Positions 23,046-34,689 of a DNA stretch of 64,000 nt are shown piece after piece. Source of the DNA: Anastatus disparis (lineage: Eukaryota; Arthropoda; Insecta; Hymenoptera; Eupelmidae); the NCBI GenBank assembly GCA_017163975.1, contig JAFFSR010000004.1:2356001-2420000 (forward strand). The letters are read 5' to 3'. Each line of letters begins with the position of its first letter. Position 1 is the first letter of the stretch. A model generated the notes under the pieces. The model saw only the letters and a program-made list of their open reading frames with translations. It did not search any database and had not been told where the DNA came from. The translations under genes and the position numbers were made by a program.

Positions 23046-24480
23046 TTACTCTTAGCGGCAAAGGGTGCAAATTGTGCTACTCTTCGCCGCAAAAGTGAAT
23101 CGTGCTAGTTTTCGACTGAGAATTGAAATATGTTTTCTTAGAGGCGACGATATAATAAATATATATATATATATATATTGTAACGTTTTTCCCTTTCGGG
23201 AGGGGGAAATACGTGTAACTCCTGTTGCCAGACGCTTCAGCGAGTTACCAGGGTAAGATCGGCAGGAGTTGGAGGGATTGGACGGCGGAATATGAAGGAT
23301 AGTAACCGGGTAGTACACGTTTGTTTATACTGTAGAGTACCTTGGCTTTATTGTACTCATTGCCATCTTACAACGACGTGTATAAAATAAAAATATAATA
23401 TTTTTGATAACAAAACTAAACCCTACCATTTATATAATACTAATCACTAACCTAACCTTAATATGTGTACAATGAGAAAGTGTTATGTTGCGGTTTATAT
23501 TGGCCACTTGACGGCTTGTGAAAGTTTCAATGGAAAATAATAACTTGGTTTACGTTAAATGAAATTAATGAATTTAATATAGAAAAAAAGAAATGAATAG
23601 AATTGACTTTTCAACTAAAAAGAAAGTGCAAGTGGCTTTAACTAATTATGTCTTTAGCTTAAATTGATTTCGGCCTGGCCGGTCGGTTTTGCGTCGGTGG
23701 CCGTTTCCTGTAAAACAAACAAAACGGGAAACCAAAAGATTAATTAAGATTTAAACTAATTATTAAATAAATGCGCGACAACTAAATAATAATTTAATAC
23801 GCTGTAACTAAAACTACGGTAAGATTGGGTGGCGGCACCCTTACTCTAATTATAATTAATAACTAAGAAAATACGGTCGGACGGGGTCCTTTTAACAAAT
23901 GCGCGTAAATAATGCAATGGGTGGACGACACCCTTAAATTGAATTAATGCGGCTATGAAGTTTGATCAAGATTTTGGGTGGACGACACCCTTAAATTCAA
24001 CGGCGCAACGGTAGGTATGCGGCGGGCAAAAGCGGCTAGTGTATGCTCTTAGGTAACATAGATATGCGCCTGTGTGCACACTTGACGCATCTCTATAATA
24101 CCTGTCTATGCATTAGAGTGTAGACCTGTGTGCTCACTTGATCTATCCTCGTATGCAAGAGAGAGAGAAAAGCTCTACCTAAGCTGTGGTGTTCCACAAG
24201 CCAAGGTAGCCAGCTACTATCGGTCTCACTCTCTCTTAGCCTTGTGTGCTCACTTAGGTAAAGAGAGAGAGAGGGCTATAGTCTACACTGCTTGCTTAGC
24301 TGTGCTTCTCGGCCTCTTATATACTCCGGCCTCATTTTTCTTAATGCGTGTAGCGGCGCTTGGGGCTGCCACCTGGCGGTTGAGCTCAGAACTATTGTTC
24401 TGTAGTAGCTTGGCCGTCAGGCGGGAAGTTTGAATGCGTGAGTATGTATACTCGTCGCAATATATATATATATATATATA
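23046..24480. repeat. GC-rich repeat block with LTR-like end
   Basis: A (TA)n run at 23158-23178 is followed by TGTAACG at about 23180 and a segment ending near TTACAACG at 23370, which could be a small solo LTR, although no target duplication is seen. Further on there are three GGGTGG(A/C)(C)G-CACCC hairpins (23827, 23919, 23976), a CT/GA-rich stretch with repeated GTGTGCTCACTT, and (TA)n at 24460-24485. The 101-codon frame at 24128-24433 shows no domain and I treat it as non-coding. Confidence 0.45.
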
Positions 24481-24499
24481 TATATCTTTCTCTTACTGA

Positions 24500-25140
24500 T
24501 ATTCTTTGACACCATAGGGTGAATACAATAGCTGCACTGTACTCACTTAGTCTATTTGAATGACTTTTCTTTTTTCAATTCGAGTAAATATTTTCAACTT
24601 ATTTATTTGCAATAATCGAAATTTCATAATTAGCAATTTTTATAAGAGCTTATCTACGAAGTTTAACAAATTTGAATGAAAGAAATCAGACAATTTTTCA
24701 TGAAATGAAATAAATAATTATTTGACATAATTTATGTAAAAATTGACCGATTTTTGCAAATGAAAATTCGCGGTGAAGCTCTTGAAGTAAAAAATGCAAA
24801 TATTTAATGATAAATCTTTTATTTTATATTGCAAATTATTTGAAAATTTTGGTTAACTATGATTGAAAAAGGTTCAACATAAAAACTCCAAAAGTTATCG
24901 GGTGTCATATATATATATATATATATAAATGAAATAGACATGCATTTTCTATATGTATTTTTTTTCAACCACACTAATATTCAGGCCTTAGTTTTTTTTG
25001 TTTACATATTTAAGTTTTACGAGTTTAAAATTTAAGTTTTACGAGCTGAAAATTTAAGTTTTACAAGCTTAAAATTTGATCTTAAATTTTTGTCTGAATT
25101 CCTAAGCAACTCACCGTCCCATAAGAAGTTATCACTTCAA
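24500..25140. other. AT-rich intergenic
   Basis: Contains (TA)n at about 24906-24927 and three TTTAAGTTTTACGAG-like tandem units near 25010-25070. No gene. Confidence 0.5.
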
Positions 25141-25154
25141 AAATTTATGTATTA

Positions 25155-25322
25155 TAGATCAAGACGTTAAGAACATCTGGGGCAGGCTAAGGAGCCAATA
25201 TACTATGCTGCAGCTGGCCTTATTAAGAGGCAAATATGTTCTTGAAATGACCAGGAGACAGCAGCAAATCTTGTTGGAGCTTCATTTCTTGATTGACTTT
25301 ACCCATTTCCTAATTATTTAAG
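25155..25322 (+). pseudogene. MADF domain, second half (copy A)
   Basis: After the acceptor-like GTATTATAG, the frame reads QDVKNIWGRLRSQY followed by a Leu-rich helix and a basic stretch (MTRRQQQ). This is the C-terminal W..LR..Y helix of a MADF domain. It runs to a stop at the start of the next MADF first-half unit. Probably an exon of a duplicated gene. Confidence 0.5.
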
Positions 25323-25461
25323 TAAAACAAAAGAGCTCAAACTTTGACGTGTATTTGTTTTCTCATAAAGCGTTTATACAGCAATAATTACAACGTTAGT
25401 CTCAAGCAGCAGTTTAAGTTTCTCTTATTAAAAAGTGAAAAGTTTCAAATATTAAAATATA

Positions 25462-25662
25462 ATAAATGCTCGTGAACTCATTATTGCCCGAATGATTTGG
25501 GAAAATCAGCTAATTTTCAATGATACGCATGTTTATAATCGAAATAATGATCGCAGGATGGTAGTTTTTTACAACATAAGTGAAGAGATGAGGAGATTGT
25601 ATGGAGATAGAATATCATGCAAGTATACTAACAAAAATAATTATAATTTTTCATTTCATTAA
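25462..25662 (+). pseudogene. MADF domain, first half (third copy, ATG lost)
   Basis: Same 66-codon frame as 22188-22388, but the start codon is ATA. The surrounding 25315-25760 matches the arm of the 20.1-22.5 kb composite. Confidence 0.6.
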
Positions 25663-25757
25663 ATTAATTATTTATTTTAAATTTATCAAAAGTAATTTTT
25701 TTTTAATTTCAATTGTTTTAACAACTTTAAATTCAACTATGAAATCAAGTATTATAT

Positions 25758-26063
25758 ATGAAAAATGTATGTATTTCTGAGCAAGACGTTAAGAACACCT
25801 GGGGCAGGCTAAGGAGCCAATATAACATGCTGCAGCTGGCCTTATCAAGAAAGATACATAAAAAAGTTATCAAGCAAAGAGTAAAATTAATGTTAGTAGT
25901 TCGACTAATAATTTTAAAATTAAAGATAAGGAATTGTAATGTTTTAGTAATAATGATGATTCTCAATTTACAAATTTACACGAGCAAAAATATTCTGAAG
26001 TGTAGTAGTAATCGATTTGGCAATCAAGTGATTTCTTTATATATGTATATCTGTGGTTGTTAA
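25758..26063 (+). pseudogene. MADF domain, second half (copy B)
   Basis: Reads EQDVKNTWGRLRSQY and LQLALSRK, the MADF C-terminal helix, then a hydrophobic low-complexity tail that looks like intron or non-coding sequence. With the half at 25462 it could form one MADF domain across an intron of ~100 bp. The splice phase could not be settled. Confidence 0.5.
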
Positions 26064-26450
26064 AAAAAGAGTATAAGTCACTTAAATACGTTTCATAGAT
26101 ATTTGATGTTTTATATTATGCTAGCAAAAAACTAGTTTATTTTGCAATTTTTTTATTATTTGAGGTCCTAAAAATTTCGCCGGTGTGGCGAATAATATAT
26201 TTTTTACAAAATATAAAAATAAAATACGTCTTTGCATTATTTTTTTTCTTTCTATTTTTTCTTAATAAACTTTTTTTAACTAGTATTAGACCTGTGTCTT
26301 TTTTCAAATTTATTTTTTTGATGAAAAAATACAGTTAAAAACTTATTGTTTGATTATTACATCTTAAAAGTAGTATTAACTCATTTTTTCAAAAAATAGA
26401 CTTGTGATCTTTTTCCGTACGGCCACAGATGAATAATTTATATATATATA
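26064..26450. other. AT-rich intergenic
   Basis: Nothing supported. (TA)n at about 26440-26450. Confidence 0.5.
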
Positions 26451-26452
26451 CA

Positions 26453-27127
26453 CACTCACTAGGAGAGTATCATATCTCTGGATCACGGATTTTACTCAAA
26501 CTTTGTGATAAGTTTCCAAATGTCAAAATATGAAAGGAAACAGAATTTTAGACGCCAATGCTCAGTATTTCCCTAGTTATAGGCAATTAAAGAAAATCAC
26601 TAAAAAAGTTACTATATGTTTAAACGCATATAGTTCTTTAGAATTGATAGCTAGAAGCTTAAAACTTTCTTTAAATGTAAGCTGAGCTCAAATCTTTTCG
26701 AAATAGCACCTATACCATCTCAAAATATTATTTTTTCCCAAAGTTAGAGCGTAATAAAGATTGGACCTGAATTTTTTGTTTAAAACATTAATTAATAATA
26801 AAATCTAAAATTGGGTTCAATCTTTATTATGCCATAACTTTGGTAAAAAATAATATTTTGACATGCTATAACTACTAATTCGAAAGGATTTGAGCTCAGC
26901 TTTCATTTAAAAAAAGTTTCAAGCTTCTAGCTATCAATACTAGGGAACTATATGCGTTTAAAAATCTAGTAACTTTTTTAGTGATTTTCTTTAATTGCCT
27001 ATAACTAGAGAAATATTAAGCGTTGGTGTCTAAAATTCTATTTCTTTTCATATTTTGACATTTGGGAACTTATCACAAAGTTTGAGTAAAATCCGTGATC
27101 CGGAGATATGATACTCTCCTAGTCAGT
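26453..27127. mobile_element. Foldback element, CACTNACTAGGAGAG family, copy 1
   Basis: The whole ~675 bp is an imperfect palindrome. Ends read CACTCACTAGGAGAGTATCA and its inverse, with the loop near 26790. A second copy lies at 34.98-35.65 kb, and decayed pieces occur in the tandem repeat at 57.8 and 58.7 kb. No coding capacity. Confidence 0.85.
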
Positions 27128-27590
27128 ATAACAATTAGCGGGATCCCTAAAATTTTGGAAAAAATTTGCATTTTTCAAACAGTCATAACTCCGTCAATTT
27201 TTATCGAAATCATTTCTTTTTTTTTTAAATGCAAGGTTAAAAGTACAGCTTTTTGACTATTGTATTAAAAATATTTTCCAATCAAAACAGATGGCGCTGT
27301 TGTCAAATGTTAAAACTTATCAAATTTTACAAAAAAATAATTCATTTTTAAACTATTGAATAAGTTTTAAAATTGTTAGTTTAGTATGTTTTTACAACAG
27401 AAATAGAAAATTTAGAGTCTCCTGAAAAATTAAAAAAAAAGACATTGAAATGCAATGATATTTCATAAGGTTATGAGCATTTAAAAAAAAGAGGTTGTTT
27501 AATTTTTGACCATATTTTTGACTGTATTTGTCGAAATTGGTTCTTTTTTTTTTAATTAAAGCTGAAAACTTCAGCTTTTTAGATCTGTTA
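27128..27590. other. AT-rich, possible old repeat
   Basis: Poly-T tracts (TTCTTTTTTTTTTAA at about 27217 and 27541) recur with similar flanks, which hints at an old dispersed repeat. No gene. Confidence 0.4.
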
Positions 27591-27595
27591 TTTAA

Positions 27596-27745
27596 CCTTT
27601 AGGAGACGGGAAAACCACTATAGAGGCTCGACCATGGATAGACACTTTACATATGAGTATTTCCCAATATTAGAGACACATAATATGTGTTTTTTATAGA
27701 AAACACTGAGAAATTGAAAATTCCAAATTCCCCGTCCTCTAAAGG
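27596..27745. mobile_element. piggyBac-type MITE (150 bp)
   Basis: Ends CCTTTAGGAGACGGG and CCCCGTCCTCTAAAGG are inverted repeats flanked by TTAA at 27592-27595 and 27746-27749. The TTAA duplication and CCYTT-type end are characteristic of piggyBac elements. Confidence 0.8.
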
Positions 27746-27749
27746 TTAA

Positions 27750-28135
27750 AACCATTTTTAGCAAGACTGATAAAAAATAAGCATACGAATAAACACGAAT
27801 AAACGTGGAAAACTGCTATACATTGAACGAGCATGCACACTCATGCATAAAAATGTTATTGTATTGTTTTATACTTGTCCAATAAAAATTATTGGACAAA
27901 TTTTTAATTTTATTCCTATACTGAATAATATTCAGAAGCATGTAGGGTCAATGCGGGAGTTACCGTGCCTTCCCCGACTACCGCGCCCTATGTTAAAGCA
28001 TACGGTGTCGGCATTCAGAGCCCGGTAATGAATGTATGTATTTATGTGGTAAGCAGACGACACACGGTAAACAGACATATCGAATAAGCTTTGTAAATTC
28101 AACCAATAAATTAACCGTTTGATTTTCGTTTTAAT
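27750..28135. other. Intergenic with a GC-rich insert
   Basis: 27950-28025 is clearly GC-richer (CCGTGCCTTCCCCGACTACC) than its flanks. It does not match a structural RNA I know. The 61-codon frame over it is not supported. Confidence 0.4.
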
Positions 28136-28139
28136 TTGT

Positions 28140-28885
28140 CACGTGATTTTTTTAGGTGATTTTTTTAGGTAATTTGATGATGTAATTCCAATTGAAATTC
28201 ATTGTGATTTTATAAATCCAATGTAAATTTATGAATATTTTTAAGCAATTAAAGTAATAATTTTACTAAATTAAATTTATTTATGTTTTTATATGCAACC
28301 TATAAAAATATCTCTGTTCACTGAATAGAATAGAACGTGAGAAAGCAGGCCGAATGATCGTTGTTTTAGACCAAATAAAACTGTTAGCTTATAAGCTTTA
28401 AACTCTTTTATTCTTTTCGTGTGCGTCCGCTTGCCATAAGAAAGCCAATAGGTAGAAAGCGGAGCATCCCCCTGACGGTTAATTACCAGTACTATTATAT
28501 AAATGGGCATATTCATATTCGATGACTAACCGCTAGGGGGCTACCACGCTTTTTATGTATTGACTTTCTTATGGCAAGAGAACGCGCACGAAAAGAATAA
28601 AAGAGTTTAGGGCTTATAAATTGACAATTTCATTTAACAGTGACATTTGATCTAAAACGACGATTATTCGGCCTGCTTTCTCACTTCAATGAATAGAGAC
28701 ATTTTCATAGATCGCAATGAAAAACATAAATAAATTTAATTTGAAAACAATATTATTTGAATCTCTTAAAAATATCCATAAATTTACGTTAGATTTCTAA
28801 AATTATAAAAAATTTCAATTGGAATTCCATCATCATATTACCTAAAACCATTACCTAAAAATATTACCTAAAAAAATCACCTAAA
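28140..28885. mobile_element. Full-length foldback element (~745 bp)
   Basis: The arms pair from TTTTTTAGGTGATTTTTTTA on the left to the inverse (ATCACCTAAA) on the right, leaving a loop of about 45 nt near 28.5 kb. Internal blocks such as AGCAGGCCGAATRATCGT and GCTTGCCATAAGAAAG appear in both arms. Confidence 0.85.
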
Positions 28886-28889
28886 GGTG

Positions 28890-30180
28890 CTTTCATAGTG
28901 ACGGTAAAATAGCTATAAAAAAAAATTTTAAGTCTTGAACGAAATAGGTATCGTTATTGATTTTTGAATATTTTAATTGTGCTCATTTATCAGATAAACT
29001 GAAATTGACAATTACATTAATGTTATTCGTATACGATACGAATATAAATTTTGGAAGTCAAGGAATTTGCACTATTCCTGTTGAATAAATAAATATATTT
29101 TTAACATTTTTCTGATTTTCATTAAATATTGTAATTTTCTGGAAATCTTTTGTTCTTTGAACAATTGTCAGATACGAGATTTTTCAAATATATGCTGTTT
29201 TCACAAATTTCAGCTGTATACGTTGATAATGCAGGCATTTACAATTTTTTTTCAAATAAAAGAATTACTAACTATATTAACTATTAATTATATTTCTGAC
29301 AATATGCGAATTCCGATATTATTTATATTATTTAAAAAATATACACTATTTTTACGTCTTAAGCGGTATTCGGAGATACATGTTATTTTTCGGGTAAGTA
29401 ATAATTTAAAATATCACTTATCTACCGCCAGCGTTTTTTACTGCTGAGTTAACCATAAATATATGGACGGATTTTCGATTAATCAAAGATGTTTCAGTTA
29501 TTGCACTCGTATCATTCATGAACGTGCATTCCAATCACGTGAACATTATAAAACGATATAATCGATATTTACAATATTATTTCCAATTTAAGGAATTAGG
29601 AAGTATATATTTGTAAAATAATTTGCGATATTCGCGATAAGTTTGATTATCACGAATACAGCGAATCCGTATTATCGGTGAGATGTTATGATTGTTTAAA
29701 CAAGAAATCAAATAATACAATGCAGCGTGATCTGATAATTTAAATGAAGCATTTTGCGCGCTTCTTTATAAAATGCTGCCCTCTATTTGTAAAAATATTA
29801 TTTTAAAAAATATGTAAATATAAAAAGAATTTTAAAGATATTCCTAATAGAGTAGTATAACCGGCAAAGAGTTATGTTTAGATGAGTATTTTCGAAATGT
29901 AAGTGTGCTACATTTAGTGAGAAGTAACAGGATCGTAGAATATCTAAAGAGCTAATCTCTGCTCTATATCTCGCGTCATCAGCGGTCGCAGCGGGTACTA
30001 AATATCGCTTTTGTAGCAATCGCAATATTATTCATATATAACTTGGTTTGTTACATTTTCGTTGCTCATTTTATTTCAGCATACTTCTTTGCCTGTTATG
30101 TTATCCTACTGCGCTATCGGATAATTACGATGAATTAAGAGCTAATTTTGGGAATAAACCTTAATTAGGTTCATTGGAAA
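28890..30180. other. AT-rich intergenic, no gene seen
   Basis: 29.45-30.05 kb is enriched in CGA and TCG words relative to its surroundings. Short ATG frames here lack support. Confidence 0.45.
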
Positions 30181-30189
30181 ACTCGGGAA

Positions 30190-30480
30190 AATCAAGAAAA
30201 TTGAATATTCCGCGAAATAATCATGGAAATCAAAAATAACCGCGGATATCACAGAAACCGCGAAATAATCACGGTAACAAATAAAAACCGCGGATATTAC
30301 GGGAACCGAGAAAGAATCGCGATCTGCGAAAATATTTTCGTGTGTACCGAAGATATTTTCGAGTTATCGAATAAATCGAAAATACCGCAAGAACCGACAC
30401 TTTCGAGTTCACCGCATATGTTTTGCATTTAATAAGAATATCGAGAATTTCCGAAATATCTCGATTATCATAGATATCGA
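30190..30480. repeat. Degenerate CGCGGATAT/CCGCGAAA repeats
   Basis: AACCGCGGATATCACAGAAA, CCGCGAAATAATCACGG and variants recur about six times at 30-40-bp spacing. The 69-codon frame over them is a by-product (repeated NRGY.NRE). Confidence 0.55.
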
Positions 30481-31140
30481 TTTTTAAGTTAACCTAAATA
30501 AATACTAAATTTAAATAATATCGAATTGTCCGTATACATATATGGATATTAATAATATTCCGTTTATAGTGAATATGAAATAAAGTTACTCGAAAATATA
30601 GACAATATTAAAAATATCAAAATCTTTGTATATTAAAATAAATATATCGAGATAATCATGAATACAAACAATAAATATAAATAATATATAAAATATCGAT
30701 ATTAACATATCTGAAATATTAAATAATATAAAGTATCTCGTGTGCAAGAAAAATGTCGAGTTCATTGCAAATAAAGAAAACAAAATTAATGATCATATAT
30801 TTTTATTATATTACATTATATTAAAAATTATCTGTAACTTTAAAATAATTGAATATACAGGTAAGTACTTTATCAACAGAAATCATAACACATAATTTTA
30901 TTACATTGTGCGTTACATATAAGAATATCATATTTTAATACTTAGGTAAGTATTTTTTTCAATAATAAGTACCGTACATCTAACTTGTAATATCATAATA
31001 GTAATGGATAACTTAAAAGCGAGTGAATTTCACAAATTTAATTAATTGAATTACAAACCTTAAATTATTTTATGTATAAGACAAATTCAAACGAGATAAA
31101 TATCATTTAAAAATGTACGATCGAAATAATACGATTATCT
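30481..31140. other. AT-rich intergenic
   Basis: Rich in ATATCGA words, otherwise featureless. Confidence 0.5.
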
Positions 31141-31149
31141 TTATTAATA

Positions 31150-31500
31150 GGATGTAAAATAGACACTACACCTGTATTCATCATTATTGACTATCTTTTT
31201 ATTTTATTGAAAACTTTTGAAAACAAAAATTAAGATTATTTAGCCTAATCCTTATATAAATATATTCATTAATTATTATTATTATTATAAAATTGAAACA
31301 TTTTGATATATGATTATGTTAAAACACAAATTTCTCAATAACTATTTATTTAAATTTTTTTAAAAAATTCAACTGAATTACTATCAATGTACAGACTGCA
31401 AGATATAGCATTTCTTTTTTTAAAATTTCATAATGATATGAAAATATAGTTTTTATTCATGAGTACAGGTGTGATGACCATTTTATATTCGATTAATACT
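31150..31500. repeat. Duplicated block with ACAGGTGT motif pair
   Basis: ACACTACACCTGTATTCA (31160) and, inverted, ATGAGTACAGGTGTGATGAC (31459) face each other. Related motifs occur at about 36811, 37889 and 43812, so this belongs to the region-wide duplication at 31-44 kb. Confidence 0.5.
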
Positions 31501-31870
31501 AATATAATTCAAATTATAATTTTATCTTAATCGATATTTTTCAACTTGTTCTAAGCTAATATAATAATGTCACATCCATTATTATCGCTACAGTCCTTAT
31601 TTTAAATTCTTATTTTCAACACTGTTGATAATCGTTGTTGATTTTAAGTGTTAAAAATGACCATCAAACTTTAAACAAATAAATACTATATAAATATATT
31701 ATAAATGTTTGAGTAAATTGCCACTTTTAAGGTAACTCCCTCGCCATATATAGCACATAAATTGTTGATTGTTTTATCTTGATTTTATTAATTTTAGAAG
31801 GCATACGCAAGTGTATATCGAAAGACAGAGGTCTTAGGAAGAGATAAAAAATTTTTTAAGTAAATAGTAT
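31501..31870. other. AT-rich intergenic
   Basis: No gene supported. Confidence 0.45.
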
Positions 31871-31990
31871 GTTAACCATGGAAGCAGAATAGGTGTTCAT
31901 GCTCGAGTCTTATTGTCGCACGAGCGAAGCGAGGGACAAACCCGATTCGGGCAAAAAACACCTATTTTGCCCTCTTGGATAACAATGAAC
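31871..31990. repeat. Foldback with GCGAAGC core
   Basis: GCAGAATAGGTGTT pairs with AACACCTATTTTGC and the outer GTTAACCATGG roughly with TTGGATAAC. The core CGAGCGAAGCGAG lies at 31921-31933. Confidence 0.75.
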
Positions 31991-32232
31991 TATTTATATA
32001 AACTTTTTAAAATTATTTAAAACAAATTTTGTGTCACTTGCATTTCTACATAAGTATATTATGTTGTCTTAAACCATAAAACTTAAACATCGAAAAACTA
32101 AATTCATTAAATATCAATTTAATATGATCGTCTAATCATTAACGCTAATCATCCAGGATAGGATAGCACAGGATGCGAAACTTAACTTACATTTAACGTG
32201 TGTAAAAATGAATCCGTTCGATCCGCTACGTA

Positions 32233-32450
32233 CACTTAGTGGGATAGACTGCGGATCTCTTATTATGAGAGTGGGCCAATATAAGAAAGAGGCATTTTAC
32301 GAGAGCTGTTTTCTCTCTCTCTCTCTCTTTCTCTAACGTAAGCCTATTGGCAGCGCAGGAGAGAGAAAAAATCTTTTGTTAAATGTCTCCATCTCATTCT
32401 CTACAGAGATCCATTCTGATTACATGAGGACCGCAGTCTATCCTACTGTG
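32233..32450. mobile_element. Foldback MITE with CT-rich centre
   Basis: CACTTAGTGGGATAGACTGC pairs with GCAGTCTATCCTACTGTG, and inner GGATCTC pairs with GAGATCC. The centre contains (CT)n and its partner GAGAGAG. TA precedes the left end; the right flank is not a clean TA. Confidence 0.75.
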
Positions 32451-33550
32451 TCTATGGCTCGCTATCTGGTATCACCAAATGTCACCACAGGCTGACAAGG
32501 ATAGCACCTCAAATATCTGTGTGACACAACGTACGGCTCAATTCTATTCTGACAATAATAATAATAATAATAATAGCCTATCGGAAAAGTTATTTTCTTA
32601 TTTTTTAATAAAATATCAATTGTATTTAATGCATGCGATCTTATTTAGTTTGTACTCTTTACACAACAAATAAATCTTAGCTATTCTGCCCTCCTAAGAA
32701 AGAACGTCCTATCTGACAAAATTTTTAAATCGAGAAAATTAAGATTTAATCAATGTTGCTTTAAGAATTTTAGCTTAGGAAAGGTGCTATAAGAAAAAAT
32801 ATCTTATTTAAAAAGTTTTAAAAAAACATTTTAACTAATTTTGTATACGACGATTCTTGTACATCGTGTTTAACTTAATATACATAGAAAAAAATTAAAA
32901 ATTAAATAAAAATGTGGATAGGACGTTCTTTCTTATGAGGGCAGTATGGCAGACAACACTTGATAAGTGTTTTAATTTTTAATTAAATTTTTAAATAAAT
33001 AAATAATTGATCAAGAATCACGCTATTTTTCGCATAAGTACAAATTTACATTATAATTCAGACTACAATCTTAATAGTAAAATACTTCGCTTTGCTGTTA
33101 AAAATATGTTTTCTCTCTGGAATCTACAATCGTACGCGTTATGACGCTATGAGCATATCTTGATTGTGTACATTTACTTCGTAAGCAAATTTCAAAACTG
33201 CTTGCACCTTGAAATTTCTGTTAGACATGAAATTGAAGCCTGGAAAAGATTTTTTATCTGAAGCGATAGCTCGATGCGTCTGAATGATGCTGAAACTGTG
33301 ATATATAAAGGTGTCAAACGTCGAAGTTCACGTTATTCGAGTCATCAATTTAGTTACAAAGTTGAGTTGTATGACAGAGCTGCCTTTTTACAATAATGTC
33401 GTTTGTCATAATATATACGTGTGTATTATAGGAAGAAATCCAGATGACTCCATGTATACGTGTGTTGCCGTATGCGGGTAAAATAAATCTGAAAAATAAT
33501 TAAAATTCATAAATTAATAATATTTTATTTATAGATAAAAACTTTTCCTG
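32451..33550. other. Intergenic with decayed repeats
   Basis: ACAAGGATAGCACCT...TGTGTGACAC at 32497-32530 recurs near 44818-44856. (AAT)n at 32554-32573. No gene. Confidence 0.45.
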
Positions 33551-33555
33551 TTAAA

Positions 33556-33582
33556 TAAAAGTCCTGGTTTTTATATATATAT

Positions 33583-33615
<33 letters not shown>

Positions 33616-33641
33616 AAAAAAAAAAAAAAAAACAGGACTTT
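33556..33641. repeat. (TA)n palindrome capped by AAAAGTCCTG
   Basis: AAAAGTCCTG, a (TA)n core and CAGGACTTTT make an uninterrupted inverted repeat. Confidence 0.85.
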
Positions 33642-33755
33642 TATTCAATAATATTTTTAACATTAAGCAAATAAAGTTAATATATAATAAGTAGTAAAAT
33701 TTAAGTTCATTTGACAATTTCCCAGCAGTTAAGAAAATAAATAAAATACACTTAC

Positions 33756-33862
33756 AATTTAGTATTGCATTTGCGTAAATAGTACAGCAGTTCCCATGAT
33801 GATTAGTCCTCAAAACGCACTGGTCGAGTGGCAAAAAATGCAGCCTTTGTAGACACAATCAA
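33756..33862 (-). pseudogene. Exon-like block C, copy 1
   Basis: On the minus strand the block lies between a CAG acceptor with pyrimidine tract and a GTAAGTG donor. It is clearly related to copies at 34584, 36194 and 38174 (shared TCTACAAAGGCTGCATTT). Reading frames differ: the frame LIVSTKAAFFA..RPVRFED ends in TAA, while another frame is open throughout only here. I do not recognise the family. It could be a decayed coding exon, a non-coding exon or an old repeat. Confidence 0.45.
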
Positions 33863-34189
33863 CTGAAAACAGATATATATATATATTAATTTATTAATGA
33901 AATAGATACTCAAGAATTTGTATTGGAATAATTTTTTTTCATTTTTTTTTACAAATGTTAATATAAGAGGATATTGTGCTTTATATATTAAACTTTTTAA
34001 TATGATGATATCGAGGAAGTCCGCCTGGTTCCTGTTTAACACATCACATCAGGCTAGACTGTCTTGACACACCATACCGAAAAGGTTGACTACCGATGGA
34101 TGATCGGCCACTTCTGTGACCAACTATCCACCGATACTCAATGAGATCGGATTTTGTTGGTTGTACTATAAACATGTTAATACTGATCC

Positions 34190-34560
34190 TTACATTACAA
34201 GGAAAGCACCCCAGCTCTGAGATACGGAGTTGGCTGAATCGGCAAGATACGATAATTTGATTGAAAAAATTAAGCTCGTGGTCTAATAGGCTTTTTAGAA
34301 AAAGCTATTGATAATTTTTTAATATAACAAAATGAGTAATTTCGAATAATTTGGGTAACTAAACAACTCTGATATTTAAGAAAAAAATCTATTAAAATTG
34401 AAATAAATTATTAGTTGAATACTTAAATGGAAACTTTATTGCATTTAAAAATTTGAACTGGTTCAAAAGTTACAGGTGATTGAAGTATGCTAATAAACTA
34501 GCGTTAAAAATTAATTGATTAAGATTAAAAAAATCGATGCTTGCTTTACCCTTTTACCCT
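34190..34560. repeat. Left arm of inverted duplication
   Basis: Pairs with 37430-37790: CTCTGAGATACGGAGTTGGC on the left and its inverse on the right, then a long AT-rich match through AAATGGAAACTTTATTGCAT. About 2.9 kb lies between the arms. Confidence 0.75.
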
Positions 34561-34583
34561 TGAGAAAAATAAAATGTACTTAC

Positions 34584-34689
34584 AATTTAATATTGCTTTT
34601 ACGACAAAGCACAGCAGCTCCTATGACAATAACTCGTTGAAACCCATAGACTTCAAGAAAAAAAATGCAGCTTTTGTAGACACGTTAAT
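34584..34689 (-). pseudogene. Exon-like block C, copy 2
   Basis: Acceptor TTTTTTTAG, donor GTAAGTA. The frame VYKSCIFFLEVYGFQRVIV..AAVLCRKSNIKL is open to the donor, and the frame INVSTKAAFFFLKSMGFNEL ends in TAG. Of the four copies this and copy 4 are the least damaged. Confidence 0.45.

Noticed and set aside
23180..23372. Definite solo LTR
   Set aside because: TGTAACG and TTACA ends are present but there is no target duplication, primer site or second LTR. Kept only as a possibility inside the repeat block.
24128..24433. 101-codon ORF in the GC-rich block
   Set aside because: No domain; its length follows from local GC content and GA/CT repeats.
33756..33862. Ly6 first exon (C.YK.C pattern in block C)
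   Set aside because: The Cys pattern occurs in a frame with stops and is not kept in the other three copies.
33571..34042. Overlapping minus-strand ORFs
   Set aside because: They are carried by the (TA)n palindrome and by alternative frames of exon-like block C.
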